Shown piece by piece: positions 24,090 through 34,306 of a DNA stretch of 64,000 nucleotides (the stretch's first letter is position 1; every line of letters begins with the position of its first letter). The notes under the pieces are model-generated. The model was given only the letters and a program-made list of their open reading frames with translations, ran no database searches and was not told where the DNA came from. A program made the translations under genes and the position numbers. The stretch is from Beta vulgaris subsp. vulgaris (taxonomy: Eukaryota; Streptophyta; Magnoliopsida; Caryophyllales; Amaranthaceae): NCBI RefSeq assembly GCF_026745355.1, contig NC_079210.1, positions 14,501,524 to 14,565,523 on the forward strand, read 5' to 3'.

Positions 24090-24128
24090 TGTTGGATATG
24101 CAATGGTCCTCATCTTAAGAGGGATTGT
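24090..24128 (+). pseudogene. Copia Gag zinc knuckle
   Basis: CWICNGPHLKRDC lies in a Lys-rich context just after the CACTA insertion. The spacing is C-x2-C-x3-H-x4-C, one residue shorter than the usual x4. It would bind RNA in the particle. Confidence 0.75.
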
Positions 24129-24273
24129 CCTTCTAACAACAAGAAGAAGACAAAGAACACACAACCTAGTGTTGTTCAAAACCAAGGTAACAATGCACAT
24201 GTTAATGTAATTGAAGAAATGATTTTGTTGCTATGATTTCTGAAATTATGTGTGTGCAGGTTGATGATTCTTG

Positions 24274-25330
24274 TGGATAGATTCGGGAGCCTCTAGACAT
24301 GTGTGCAATAACAAGGATTTCTTCAAGTTTTGAAAGATTTGGATGATGGTCCAATCTTGTATATGGGGAATGATTCTACGGTAAAGGCTGAGGCATAGGC
24401 CAAGTAGAATTGTTGTTAACCTCGGGAAAGACTTTAACTCTCCGGATGTTTGTATGTACCGGAAGTTAGGAAGAATCTTGTGTCAGGAGGTCTCTTGAAT
24501 AAGTATGGTTTTAAAGTTGTTTTTGAGTCGGATAAATTTGTACTTTCCAAGGGTGGTATTTTTGTTGGACAAGGTTTCTTTTGTAATGGAATGTTTAAAT
24601 TTAGTATTGATAATAAAATTGGTACTAGTTCTATTTACATGCTTGATGTTTCTTCTCTATGGCACAATCGTTTATGTCATGTGAATTATCGTAGATTATA
24701 TGACATGTCTAAAATGGGGTTGATACCTCCTTTCGATTTAAAGTTAGAGAAGTGTCACACTTGCGTGCTAAATAAAATTACAAAAAATCCTTATCCTAGT
24801 GTGACTAGACAAACGGTATTGCTTGAATTGGTGCATAGTGACTTGTGTGACTTTCATAGTTCACCTTCTTTAGGAAATAAAGAATATGTTGTAACTTTTA
24901 TTGATGATTTTTCAAGGTTTTGTTACATATATTTATTATTTACTAAATGAAGCACTAGAAAAGTTTAAGACCTTTAAAATCGAAGTGGAACTCCAACTTA
25001 ATCAAAAGATTAAAAGACTTCGAAGGATAGGGGTGGTGAATATTATAATCCAAGTTATTTTAGTTCCATTGGTGTAATTCATGAAACAACCGCCCCATAC
25101 TCACCTCAAAGTAATGGTATAGCGGAAAGGAAAAATAGGGTCCTAAAAGAAATGGTTAACACTATGCTTTCTAATTCGGGTCTTAATGAGCTTTTTGGGG
25201 TGATGCAATTTTAACTGCATGTTACATTTTAAATCGAGTTCCTAATAAAAGGAATAAGACTACCCCTTATGAACTTTGGTGTAATAAAAAGCCTAATCTC
25301 AATTACCTTAAGGTATGGGGTTGTAGGGCA
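24274..25330 (+). pseudogene. Copia protease and integrase, frameshifted
   Basis: The protease active-site segment WIDSGA is at 24274-24291, followed by frame changes. The open frame 24450-24950 carries the GAG-pre-integrase zinc region (LWHNRLCHVNYRRLYDM, CHTC) and the first catalytic Asp of integrase (LVHSDLCDF). After a frameshift near 24950 the rest of the core continues, with the catalytic Asp near 25030 and Glu in GIAERKNR near 25110, and there is another frameshift near 25200. The enzyme would insert the cDNA into nuclear DNA; this copy is inactive. Confidence 0.85.
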
Positions 25331-25339
25331 ATTGTCAAA

Positions 25340-25666
25340 TTGACGGAACCTAAAAGGAAAACTTTAGGTGAAAAAGGAATTGATTGCATTTTTATAGGCT
25401 ATGCGGTACATAGCAAAGCCTATAGGTTTTATGTCATTGAGCCCAATGACTTTGTCTCTATTCACTCCGTGATAGAGTCAAGGGATGCAATATTTGATGA
25501 GACTAGATTCTCATCGATTCACCGACCAAAGGACATGATACCTAGTACTAGTTCCAATGTTGTAGATGACTTTCTAATGATCATGATACTACAACACCGG
25601 AAATTAGGAAAAGTAAAAGAATTAGAAAAGAGAAATCTTTTGGACCGGATTTTCAACTATATTTAG
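25340..25666 (+). pseudogene. Copia integrase C-terminal region
   Basis: The frame reads EPKRKTLGEKGIDCIFIGYA, the conserved stretch at the end of the copia integrase core. It is followed by a poorly conserved linker that stops at 25666, before RT. Confidence 0.8.
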
Positions 25667-25716
25667 TTGAAGGGTCAAGGGAGTCAATTTCGACTCAAAT
25701 TTCATATTGTTACAAT

Positions 25717-26722
25717 ATGGAGGAGGATCCTAGGTCCTTTGATGAGGCTATGAAGTCTCATGATTCTGCTTTCTGGAAAGAGGCAGTGAATGATGAAATG
25801 GATTCTATAATGGGTAATCACACTTGGATTTTAGCTAATTTACCTCCCGGTTGCAAACCCCTAGGTTGTAAATGGATTTTTGTAAGGAAAAAGAAAATCG
25901 ATGGAACCATACTAAAACATAAGGCCCGGTTAGTGGTCCAAGGTTTTAGGCAAAGATATGGTATCGATTACTTTGATACTTATGCTCCAGTAGCTAGAAT
26001 AGCTACTATTAGACTATTGATAGCATTAGCTGCGATTCATGGTCTAGTAATTCACCAAATGGATGTAAAAACTGCTTTTCTTAATGGTGAATTGAGGAGG
26101 AAGTGTACATGAATCAACCTGAAGGGTTTGTGGTCAAAGGTCAAGAAACTAAAGTTTGCAAATTAGTTAGATCTTTGTATGGTCTTAAACAAGCACCTAA
26201 GCAATGGCATCAAAAATTTGATGAAGTTGTGTTGTCTAGTGGGTTCAAAATAAATCAGTCCGATAAGTGTGTATATAGCAAATTTGATAATAACGGTAAA
26301 GGAGTTATAATTTGCTTATATGTTGATGATATGTTATTTTTGGGACTGATTTGGAACAAGTGGAAAAGACCAAAGTCTTCCTTTCCTCTAGCTTCTCCAT
26401 GAAAGATTTGGGTGAAGCGGATGTTATTCTAGGTATTAGAATAATAAGAGGGAAAGGGTCGTTTTCTTTATCACAATCTCATTATATTGAGAAAGTGGTC
26501 AAGAGGTATAATGAGTCAAATTCGACTCATTTTGCTACTCCTATGGATCCTAGTATTCACTTGGTTCCGAGTAGTGGTACTCCAATTTCACAATTGGAGT
26601 ATGCAAGCTTAATTGGAAGCTTGATGTATGCTATGACTAGCACTCGGCCGGATATAGCTTTGCTATTGGCAAGCTCAGTAGGTATACTAGTAATCCTAGT
26701 ATGTTGCATTGGCAAGCATTGA
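25717..26722 (+). pseudogene. Copia reverse transcriptase in three overlapping frames
   Basis: Frames 25717-26112, 26103-26402 and 26351-26722 together give the RVT_2 domain: GCKWIFVRKKKIDG, VARLATIR-like APVARIATIR, QMDVKTAFLNGEL, LYGLKQAPKQWH and the catalytic CLYVDDM (near 26315). Small overlaps show frameshifts at about 26100 and 26350-26400. RT copies the RNA genome to cDNA in the cytoplasmic particle. Motif order and spacing are otherwise complete. Confidence 0.9.
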
Positions 26723-27294
26723 GAAGAGTGTTAAGGTACTTGAATAAGACCTTGGATTATGTCATAACATACAATAGAGAACCTTCTATCTTAGAAGGTT
26801 ACTCGGATGCTAGTTGGATTTCGAATAAGGAAGATTATTCATCCACTAGTGGTTGGGTGTTTCTTCTTGGAGGAGGTGCCATTTCATGGGCATCCAAGAA
26901 GCAAACATGTATAACGGATTCCACTATGGCATCGGAATTCATTGCTTTGGCTTCTTGTTGCCAAGAAGCGGAATGGCTAAGGAATGTGTTGAGTGAGGTG
27001 GACTTATGGGTGAAACCAATGTCACCTCTTGCTATCCATTGTGATAGTGCATCAACCATAGCTAAAGCATATAGTGAAGTCTACAATGGCAAGTCAAGGC
27101 ACATTGGAGTTAGACATAGCTATGTGCGGGAAATGATAAGGAATAGTTGTATAACTATTAATTTTGTTCGGTCTAGTTTGAACTTGGCGGATACGTTTAC
27201 AAAACCGTTGTCAAGGGAACTAGTGAACAAAATGAACAAAGGGATGGGTCTTAAGCCTATTGATCAACCTATGGTGAAGGAAAACTCTATTTGA
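26701..27294 (+). pseudogene. Copia RNase H and C-terminal tail
   Basis: The RNase H domain is recognisable from YSDASWISNKEDYSSTSG, ISWASKKQ and STMASEFIALA, followed by the NLADTFTKPL motif that ends copia polyproteins. The stop is at 27292-27294, about 500 bp before the 3' LTR. The frame overlaps the RT frame by 22 bases because of a frameshift. Confidence 0.9.
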
Positions 27295-27789
27295 TGTCTA
27301 ATACAACGTTAGATCTCAAATTCAAGGAGGATAGTACTTCTCTAAGAGGTTGGGAGCACTTGTTTAATACATCCCGAGGTTAGTGCTTGTTGCTACAATG
27401 ATAAAGAGGTTGAATTTTATTCTTAATAAATCTTTGATAAGGTGCTCAATTGTAGGAGCATGTCCGGAAAGATTTACCTATGTAAGCTAGAAGTTTGGCC
27501 GCTTCATCAAGTCTAAGGCTTGACTTGGAATGCTTATGAATGGATATGGACACCAAGGCTTCATAGGTGTCGGAGGTTTTAAGAACCTAGTTTATGTTTG
27601 TGTGTATTAGTAACTTCAATAATTTGTAATGGTTATATGATTCAAAGCTTTGTCTATCATTATGATCTAAATTATTGTAAAGATTACTTTTACTAAATGG
27701 AAATTCAATCGTTAGATATTTCCATGATGCATGAACATGTGTGTTTGCGATTTATAGCAAGTTGAAAAACTTTTCAACATTACCCTATA

Positions 27790-27803
27790 AATGGGAGGAG
27801 GAT
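27790..27803 (+). promoter_or_regulatory. Polypurine tract of copia element
   Basis: AAATGGGAGGAGGA lies against the 3' LTR. Confidence 0.8.
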
Positions 27804-28543
27804 TGTTGGAACATTTATAGGTAATGGGTTTGAAACTCATAAGGGTATGTACTAGAAGAGGAGGAGTCTAGTATGCAAAAGGCTAGAGTGCATCAAGTGG
27901 CAAAACGCATTATAAACAAGGGAGACAGAGACTGGCCGCGAGTCGCGACAACCGTCGCGAGTCGTGACCAGTGGCCCGTCGCGAGTCGCGACAGGCGTCG
28001 CGGGTCGCGACCAGTGCCTCGCGACTCGCGAGCTTCTTCGCGAGTTGCGACGTGTCTTCTGCCTTGGAATGCGAAAAGATGCCTTGACGGTTTTATGTCC
28101 GTTGTGATGTTATGGTCCCATTTTAATGACCTTTAAGGTCCTTAAATCAGTAGATTAAAGGCCTTTGATGGGTGATTAAAATGGGTGTATGGGATTAACT
28201 ACTCTAGTCAATGAAAGGTTTATTCTTCCTATATAAACCTTGGGATTCCTATGAGTGAGGGGTTAGAAGAAAATCAGATTTTCTATTCTCTCAAATACTT
28301 CTTGCTTTGCTTAAGAGAAACCTTGCAATCTTCTCTTGAGTGTTCTTCACAAACACAAAAATACAAGTTCTTGTTGATTCACTTAGAAGATCATCTAAGT
28401 GGAATGTTTCTCTCCATTGTATCTCATTAGTTATTTCGTGTTAACCCGGTGATCCTAGAGGGGCGAAATTAAACTAATTGGAAAGCGTAGTTTCCGTGCC
28501 TTGGAGTGGATATCCGGTTCTCTCATTGATCGCACATCTAACA
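27804..28543 (+). repeat. 3' LTR of copia element
   Basis: The 740-bp partner of 19323-20066. Its TCGCGA palindrome block (27936-28053) shows CpG-to-TpG changes relative to the 5' copy. Confidence 0.92.
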
Positions 28544-29395
28544 GTACGCAATGATGAAAATCCAAGGCACAAACGGCATGATGTTACCAAACTCCATGAA
28601 AGAGGATATGAAAGAATTTATCCAGAAGATAGTGAAACTGAAAAAATTTGATGATAAAAAACACGCAAAAATAGTAGATAAGTGAAGAGAAATTTTTTGA
28701 TGTTTTTTGAAAGGAAAAAAAAGAGAAAACCTCAAGAAATTCGGATGAAAAAACAAAAAGTGTAGAAAAGTGGAAGAAAGAAGAGAGAGAAAATCAAGAA
28801 ATATTGAAGAAAAGAGAATGAATGAAAATTATGAGAGAAGAGAGAGAAAATAAAAGTGGTTTGTGCAGAGGAGCGGGAAATGCAATGTCCAACTGAAGAC
28901 CTCTGCTACAACCCCGTGCAAATTTCATGAAACCTTAATTTAGCCCCAACTAACTTTGGTTGAATTGAATTTATTTCTACTGAACTGAATTGAAGTTATT
29001 TTTACTGAATTGAACTTATTTTTACTGAAATTTTAACAAATTTCTTAAGGATTGGACTTATTTTTTTGGTGCTAAGGATTGAACTTATTTTTATTGAAAT
29101 GAACTTATTTTTACTACTTGATTGAACTTATTACAACTGAACTGCTGAACTGAACTAATTACTACTGAACTGAACTTATTTTTACTGAAATTTATCTAAA
29201 TAAGTTGACGAGAACAAGGTCTTACGCTAATTTGTCTTTGTTTTCTTTTTCCAAACTACATTTCAAATTTTTTTCCAAAGGAAATTAGTAAAAGATGTCC
29301 ACAATTGTCAAACATTTACGAGTTTTTGTGAAAAAATTACTTAATAGAATTTTTTTGTCCAAAACTACCACACATGAACTTTTGTTTGTTGGTCG
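28544..29395. other. AT-rich flank between copia element and element A
   Basis: No recognised gene. The first 130 bp continue an open frame interrupted by the copia insertion (see findings). Around 28970-29190 there are irregular copies of GAACTTATTTTTACTGAA. Confidence 0.4.
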
Positions 29396-30226
29396 CTGTT
29401 ACGGATTAAAAATACATAGTTGACTTTATTGACTTAATTACAAGAGTTTGACCAGCAGTAAGTAACTAGCGATGAATAAGGCAGGAGGACATGCGATACA
29501 TGGCATTCCTAAGATAGCTTCAGTCTAGCGATGCAGCAATAGCGTTAGAAGGGAATTATGGTAAGAATGGCTCATCAAGAGATAGCCCAAAGCAGACCCA
29601 TGAAGTTAAGGCGGCAACGAGACTTGGAGGGAAATTACGAAGGGTTGAAATATGAAAGAAGCGGCAAGAAACCGTTGAAAGGAAGTAACTTCCACCCACG
29701 ATCTATATCCTTGAAGGCCTATAAATAGGTGAAGCAGAACCGAGCAAACAACAACAACACAACAACATCAATCTATCTCTTTTCGCATTTAGTTTCCTTT
29801 AGCCACACTTAGCTCAGTAGCCAAGTTAGTTTAGAGTAGCGTAACCTAGATTAGTCTAGCATAGCGTAGCGTAGTTCATTCTATAATGGATCAGTAAGTA
29901 GTTAGATTTTCATCCCATTTGTGTGAACACGGAGGTAATCATCCCTCCTTGTAATATAATGGTAGTCTGATACTGATCCCTATTTATAATGGATGGTGTT
30001 TGTTTCTCTTCATTTTCGTTTATTTTAAGCTTCAGCTTTGTTCCAGAACAAGTTCGTTGTTCTCCTTATGTTTCATCTTCTTGATTAACTTTGATTGTTT
30101 AGGAGCCATTTTACGTTAGCGAGGTTATCAATATAATCAGTAACCAGAGGGGCAGCCCCCTACCGAACTAATAAGAACAATATTGGCCGGTTAACTTATT
30201 GGTGAAGTGCAAAAATCACCTCAGCA
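29396..30226 (+). repeat. Probable 5' LTR of Tat-like element A
   Basis: The right end is inferred from a CA (30225-30226) six bases before a Tat-type primer site. The left end (TGTTACGG, 29396) is a guess. A TATA box, CCTATAAATAGG, is at 29718-29729. No second copy lies in the window, so the boundaries are not proven. Confidence 0.5.
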
Positions 30227-30231
30227 GGTTT

Positions 30232-30250
30232 TTTGGCGACCACAGTGGAA
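30232..30250 (+). promoter_or_regulatory. Primer-binding site of element A
   Basis: TTGGCGACCACAGTGGAAG resembles the TGGCGACxxxxxTGGGG primer site used by plant Tat-clade elements. Confidence 0.65.
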
Positions 30251-30462
30251 GAGAAGTTTGCAAAAGCATATTTGCTTCTCAACCATGGCCCCTAAGCGAT
30301 CTACTCGAAAGTCGGGTAATCAAGAGTAGGGTTGTCAAATCGGGTTAACGGTTCAGTTTTGGGTTAACCCAAACACGTTGGGTTCATTTCAGTTCAGGCT
30401 CCAGCGGGTTGCTTTTGTCGAACAGTCCAGTTTAGTTCAGTTCTGGCCAATTTCGGTAATAG

Positions 30463-32315
30463 TGGACGTCGGTCCGGGTCCCTCTCGGGGCCCGGGTCCA
30501 CGAAGATGTGTGTTCGTGGGCTTGAGCCACGAATCTCGCACGTGAGTGCGTTGGGGGAGTGTTGTCGAGTGGGGAATCGCCACCGTGCCTATACAGGTTA
30601 ATCACGGACGCCCGAAACATTGGTGCCAAATCAATGGCCCCACTGTTTGATCCATTAACCAAGTCGTGGGTTCGGGGACATGGTACGGAAAGAATCTTTG
30701 ACCCAATCCGCCCGCATGTAGCGGCCTCTACTCGTTCTCATTGTAATTCCATTCAATCATAATCATTGGATGCAAACAACTTAGCAATATTATCCTTAGG
30801 TAGCGCTCTAACCTTAAATTACTAGCAAAATGTGAGTTTCTATTATGCACATATCACTACCTAACCTAATTGTTGTGATCACTTCAAATTAATCAAATTA
30901 ATAAGGCGCTTAAAATCCGTTCGTATATGATTAATCTGAATTTAATGTGATCTAACAATTTCCAGTCTTGTTTAAGCAATCAAAAGGTGTCTCATGCATA
31001 AACAGAAATACATGCGTAATAATGATCAATATGCCATATTAGATAACTCGAATTACCAAATTAATCTTACCTTGGATTGCTATAATCACAAAAGAAACAA
31101 AGGTTAGTATTTCAAAGCTATGCTTCCAATCGAGTCACTAATCACAACAAAAGAAATCGTTAGCATTGACAATTGCAATTAAATCAATTATGGAAAGCGA
31201 AAACGATATCGAATGAATATATTTATATGATTGAAACTTAAAAGCATAAAAATATTAAAGTTTAAATAAAGGAAGAGAGAGTTTGATTGAATAGCCTCAG
31301 AATTGTGTACCAAGATTTGCAAAGGAAGCGACTCCGTAAGTTGCGATGGATTCGAGGACCTTGGATTTGCTTGAATGTCGCGAGTGATTTGTTTTTTTGT
31401 GAGTAATTTGTGTGAGAGAGAGTTTAAAGAGAGCTTTGAATTATCTTAAGCCTTGGAGAACTTGTGAATCGTAACTGATTAAAAGCTGATTGAAAACAGA
31501 TGCTCGAATAGGCACCGAGAGCATGTATTTATAGGCATTTGGGAAAGAAAGATAGATAAAACTGAAAAAAAGATACGCAGTATATTACCGTATATACGGT
31601 TTGGAGAACCGTATATACGGTACATATGACCGTATATATGGTCATATGTGCCGTATATACGGCACTACCAACCGTATATACGGTGGTAGTAACGTGGCTT
31701 GCCACGTCACTCAGCGTATACTTAATTAAGTTCTATCTATCCTCCGTTTTCTTTGTCCGTTTTTTCCTAGATCTAATCTGTAGTTTCGAATTTATCTTTT
31801 ATCCGGTTTATCTTTTAATCCAATTACTTGGAGATTAAGTTTTGGCTTTCTAGAATGTTCCGGATTATTCTTGTATTTTCAGACTTTTCTTAGAATTTCT
31901 GAATTTTATTTATTTTTGAAAATCATTTCGCAAACTTATAAAAATCATAGAAAATCATAGAAAAATCAGAAAAAATAATCTAAAAATACTGGCGGACTCA
32001 GAAAAATGACCTATGAATAAGATGGAAGGTGGAAATTAGAAAAATGACCTATCAACAATATTATAAAAAATCTTAAAAATAAAGAAAAAGGCCTAAAAAT
32101 GGAAAATAATTAAAATAAGTGATTTCCGCCTATTTTTTTATGCTCTCGGCGTATAATTTCAAGCTCAACTTTAATTCATCTGGTGCAAATGGATATGGTT
32201 TGATGGACGTGGTTTATGGATTTTGTCGCAACTTTCAAAGTCGACTTCTAATTCGAAGTATCGTACTTTTCCTCATTGGCTATTCAATTTGGGGAGACAT
32301 ATTTAGGTGTCTACA
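30463..32315 (-). repeat. 3' LTR of element C
   Basis: A 1853-bp LTR. The minus-strand TATA box (TATAAATA, complement of 31526-31533) is preceded by a palindrome cluster at 31588-31683. The block 30545-30750 is strongly conserved in elements C and E. Confidence 0.92.
31526..31683 (-). promoter_or_regulatory. LTR promoter of element C: TATA box with five palindromes (left LTR)
   Basis: Five copies of CCGTATATACGG lie at 31588, 31609, 31630, 31651 and 31672, exactly 21 bp apart. The third reads TATGG instead of TACGG at its end. The spacing puts them on the same face of the helix, 55 to 150 bp upstream of the TATA box on the minus strand. Confidence 0.85.
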
Positions 32316-32330
32316 GAAGCCCCCACTTTG
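32316..32330 (-). promoter_or_regulatory. Polypurine tract of element C
   Basis: The minus strand reads CAAAGTGGGGGCTTC directly before the 3' LTR. Equivalent tracts occur at 52063-52078 (D) and 60248-60262 (E). Confidence 0.8.
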
Positions 32331-32569
32331 ACTAAGTCTGGAGAGAAACTTGTTCTCATATAGACGAAAGTCAAAATATTTGATTCGTGACGGAGGATAA
32401 TTCAAGACGTTCTGCGATCTTGAATCACCCTGTTACGCCGGTACCTGCAAAACAACGGTTAGTTTTACCTGTTACCGCGCCCCATGCAGTTGTGTTCCCT
32501 CGGAAGCGCTTGGATCCTCGGGCGATCTTCTCCTTACGGCTGACCTTGGCTTTTCAGGAGAAATATGGT

Positions 32570-33240
32570 CGTCCACAACGGTCAAGCTGTTGTGAGCTGG
32601 AAATCTTCTACGTTGGTCTAATCGTTGTAGGTTAAGGTTATCTTCAATGGTCAAATTGTTGCGTGTTGAGGTTGTTGACAACAGTCTAACTGTTGTGGGC
32701 TGAAGTTGACTGCAACGGTCCAACTGTTGCATGTTAAGATCATCTGCTGTGGTCTAATCGTCGTTGGCTGATCTTGGCTTTGTGGATTCCTTGAGAAGCG
32801 CGTCGTTCTTCAGGAGGCTTTCCCTATGGCTGACCTTGGCTTGTCGGGAAGAGTGTTGCGTATAGCAACATTCGCGCATAGCGATGAACGCCGTATAGGC
32901 ATGTATGAGTGTACGATGAGTAGTCGCGTATAGCAACAATCGCGCATAGCGATGAACGCCGTATAGGCATGTATGAGTGTATGATGAGTAGTTGTGTATA
33001 GCAACAATCGCGTATAGCGATGAACGCCGTATAGGCATGTATGAGTGTATGATGAGTAGTTGCGTATAGCGATGAACGCCGTATAGGCATGTATGAGTGA
33101 AAATGTATAGCAATAATCGTGTATAGCAATAATTGCGTATAGCGATGAACGCCGTATAGGCATGTATGAGTGAAAGAAATGGTGGTGTATAGCAATAATC
33201 GCGTATAGCGATGAACGCCGTATAGGCATGTATGTGTGAA
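32570..33240. repeat. Tandem-repeat region of element C
   Basis: 32572-32760 has about four diverged units around GGTCTAATCGTTGTNGGTT. 32870-33240 has six units sharing a 30-bp core (GCGATGAACGCCGTATAGGC and following), spaced 52-74 bp apart. The latter keeps all three minus-strand frames open, which gives spurious ORFs. Confidence 0.85.
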
Positions 33241-33418
33241 AGGGGTAATTTGGTAATTTTGTTGTGAAAAATGGTGTTTTGGCGATTTGGTGAGTATTTC
33301 AAAAGCTTGTTTTGAATTCCCGCGAAATAGAATAGCCGTTAGAAGGTTGAAATCGTGCGCGAGAGGTGCAGGATGTGGTTTCAGGCTGAGCTGACGTGGC
33401 TGCCCAGTCAGCTTCATT

Positions 33419-33492
33419 CGTATATACGACTGCTTGAACCGTATATACGGTTTGATTGTCCGTATATACGGTTCAATTTGCCGTATATACGG
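33419..33492 (+). promoter_or_regulatory. Palindrome cluster upstream of element C PMD gene
   Basis: Copies of CCGTATATACGG at 33439, 33460 and 33481 (21 bp apart) and a shorter CGTATATACG at 33419 continue the same 21-bp register. They lie about 815 bp before the PMD ATG but only about 200 bp before a likely 5' UTR intron donor (GTATGTTTATC, about 33689), so they should be close to the start of transcription. Confidence 0.75.
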
Positions 33493-34306
33493 CTCTTCTT
33501 GTAGCTTATCCTCTGTATTTGAGTGCTTTATTTCCTCTTGGCCGAGTCTCCTTGCTCATTTGTTGTTTGTTGCGAGCATTGTTAAGCTTTTTGGAGCATT
33601 CCTCTCATCCAAGCATCTCCACATCTCTCTTGAATTCAACTTCCTTGCTTTTTCTTTCATTCCCTTGAGGATTTCTCACACAATTTGGGTATGTTTATCT
33701 CTAATTCCCTCTCAATTTGTGCGAAAATATGGTCTAGGGTTTGTCAATTTGGGGCTTTTTGATTTTTGATAAATTTGTGTTGAATTGGCTTGTGTTTGCA
33801 CTTGTTATTGTTTGAGTTTGTTGTGTTCTTGTTGTGCGCTCATGCTAGCCTTTGTCATGAAACTCAACTCCTCTTAGCTTGAGATGGTGAATGTCGAATT
33901 TCCTTGCTTGATTTTGGCTTGATTCTTGCTTGCCCTTGATTGAAAGTAGTGTATCTTTGGATGATAATCATGCCTACTTTGAGTCGAATTGATTCTTAGC
34001 CATTGATAGAAGTTCATCTTCAAGCCAAAGCTCTAGTCTTGCACATTTTCACTATGCTTTAATTCAAAAAGTTTGTTCAAGAACTAAATGCATAATGTAT
34101 ATGTTTTGAGCTTTCTTAAATTCGAGAGTTTATGCATGCCTTTGTTGATCGGTTTTCATTACACAATAATCTTAGAACTTTATTCTAAAGTTATTTATGC
34201 AATGTATTTGGATGAGAATGGGATATGGACACCCTCTTTTTGCCTTGCGTGGTTGTTGTTAACACCTTTGTGTGGCTCATTGATGTAATGGCCTTATGCT
34301 TGTAGG

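Larger units (their letters stand above)
19323..28543 (+). mobile_element. Ty1/copia LTR retrotransposon with nested CACTA element
   Basis: LTRs (19323-20066 and 27804-28543) begin TGTTGGAAC and end ATCTAACA. A perfect target duplication GTACG flanks it (19318-19322, 28544-28548). Without the CACTA insert (20829-24045) the element is about 6 kb. Domain order gag, zinc knuckle, protease, integrase, RT, RNase H is the copia order. The LTRs look about 97-98 % identical. Several frameshifts break pol, so the copy is not autonomous. No Met-initiator primer site follows the 5' LTR. Confidence 0.93.

Noticed and set aside
32754..33417. Minus-strand ORFs of 139-197 codons with repeated HSYMPIRRSS/THTCLYGVHR
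   Set aside because: Product of the tandem array in element C; all three frames are open, so there is no evidence of coding.
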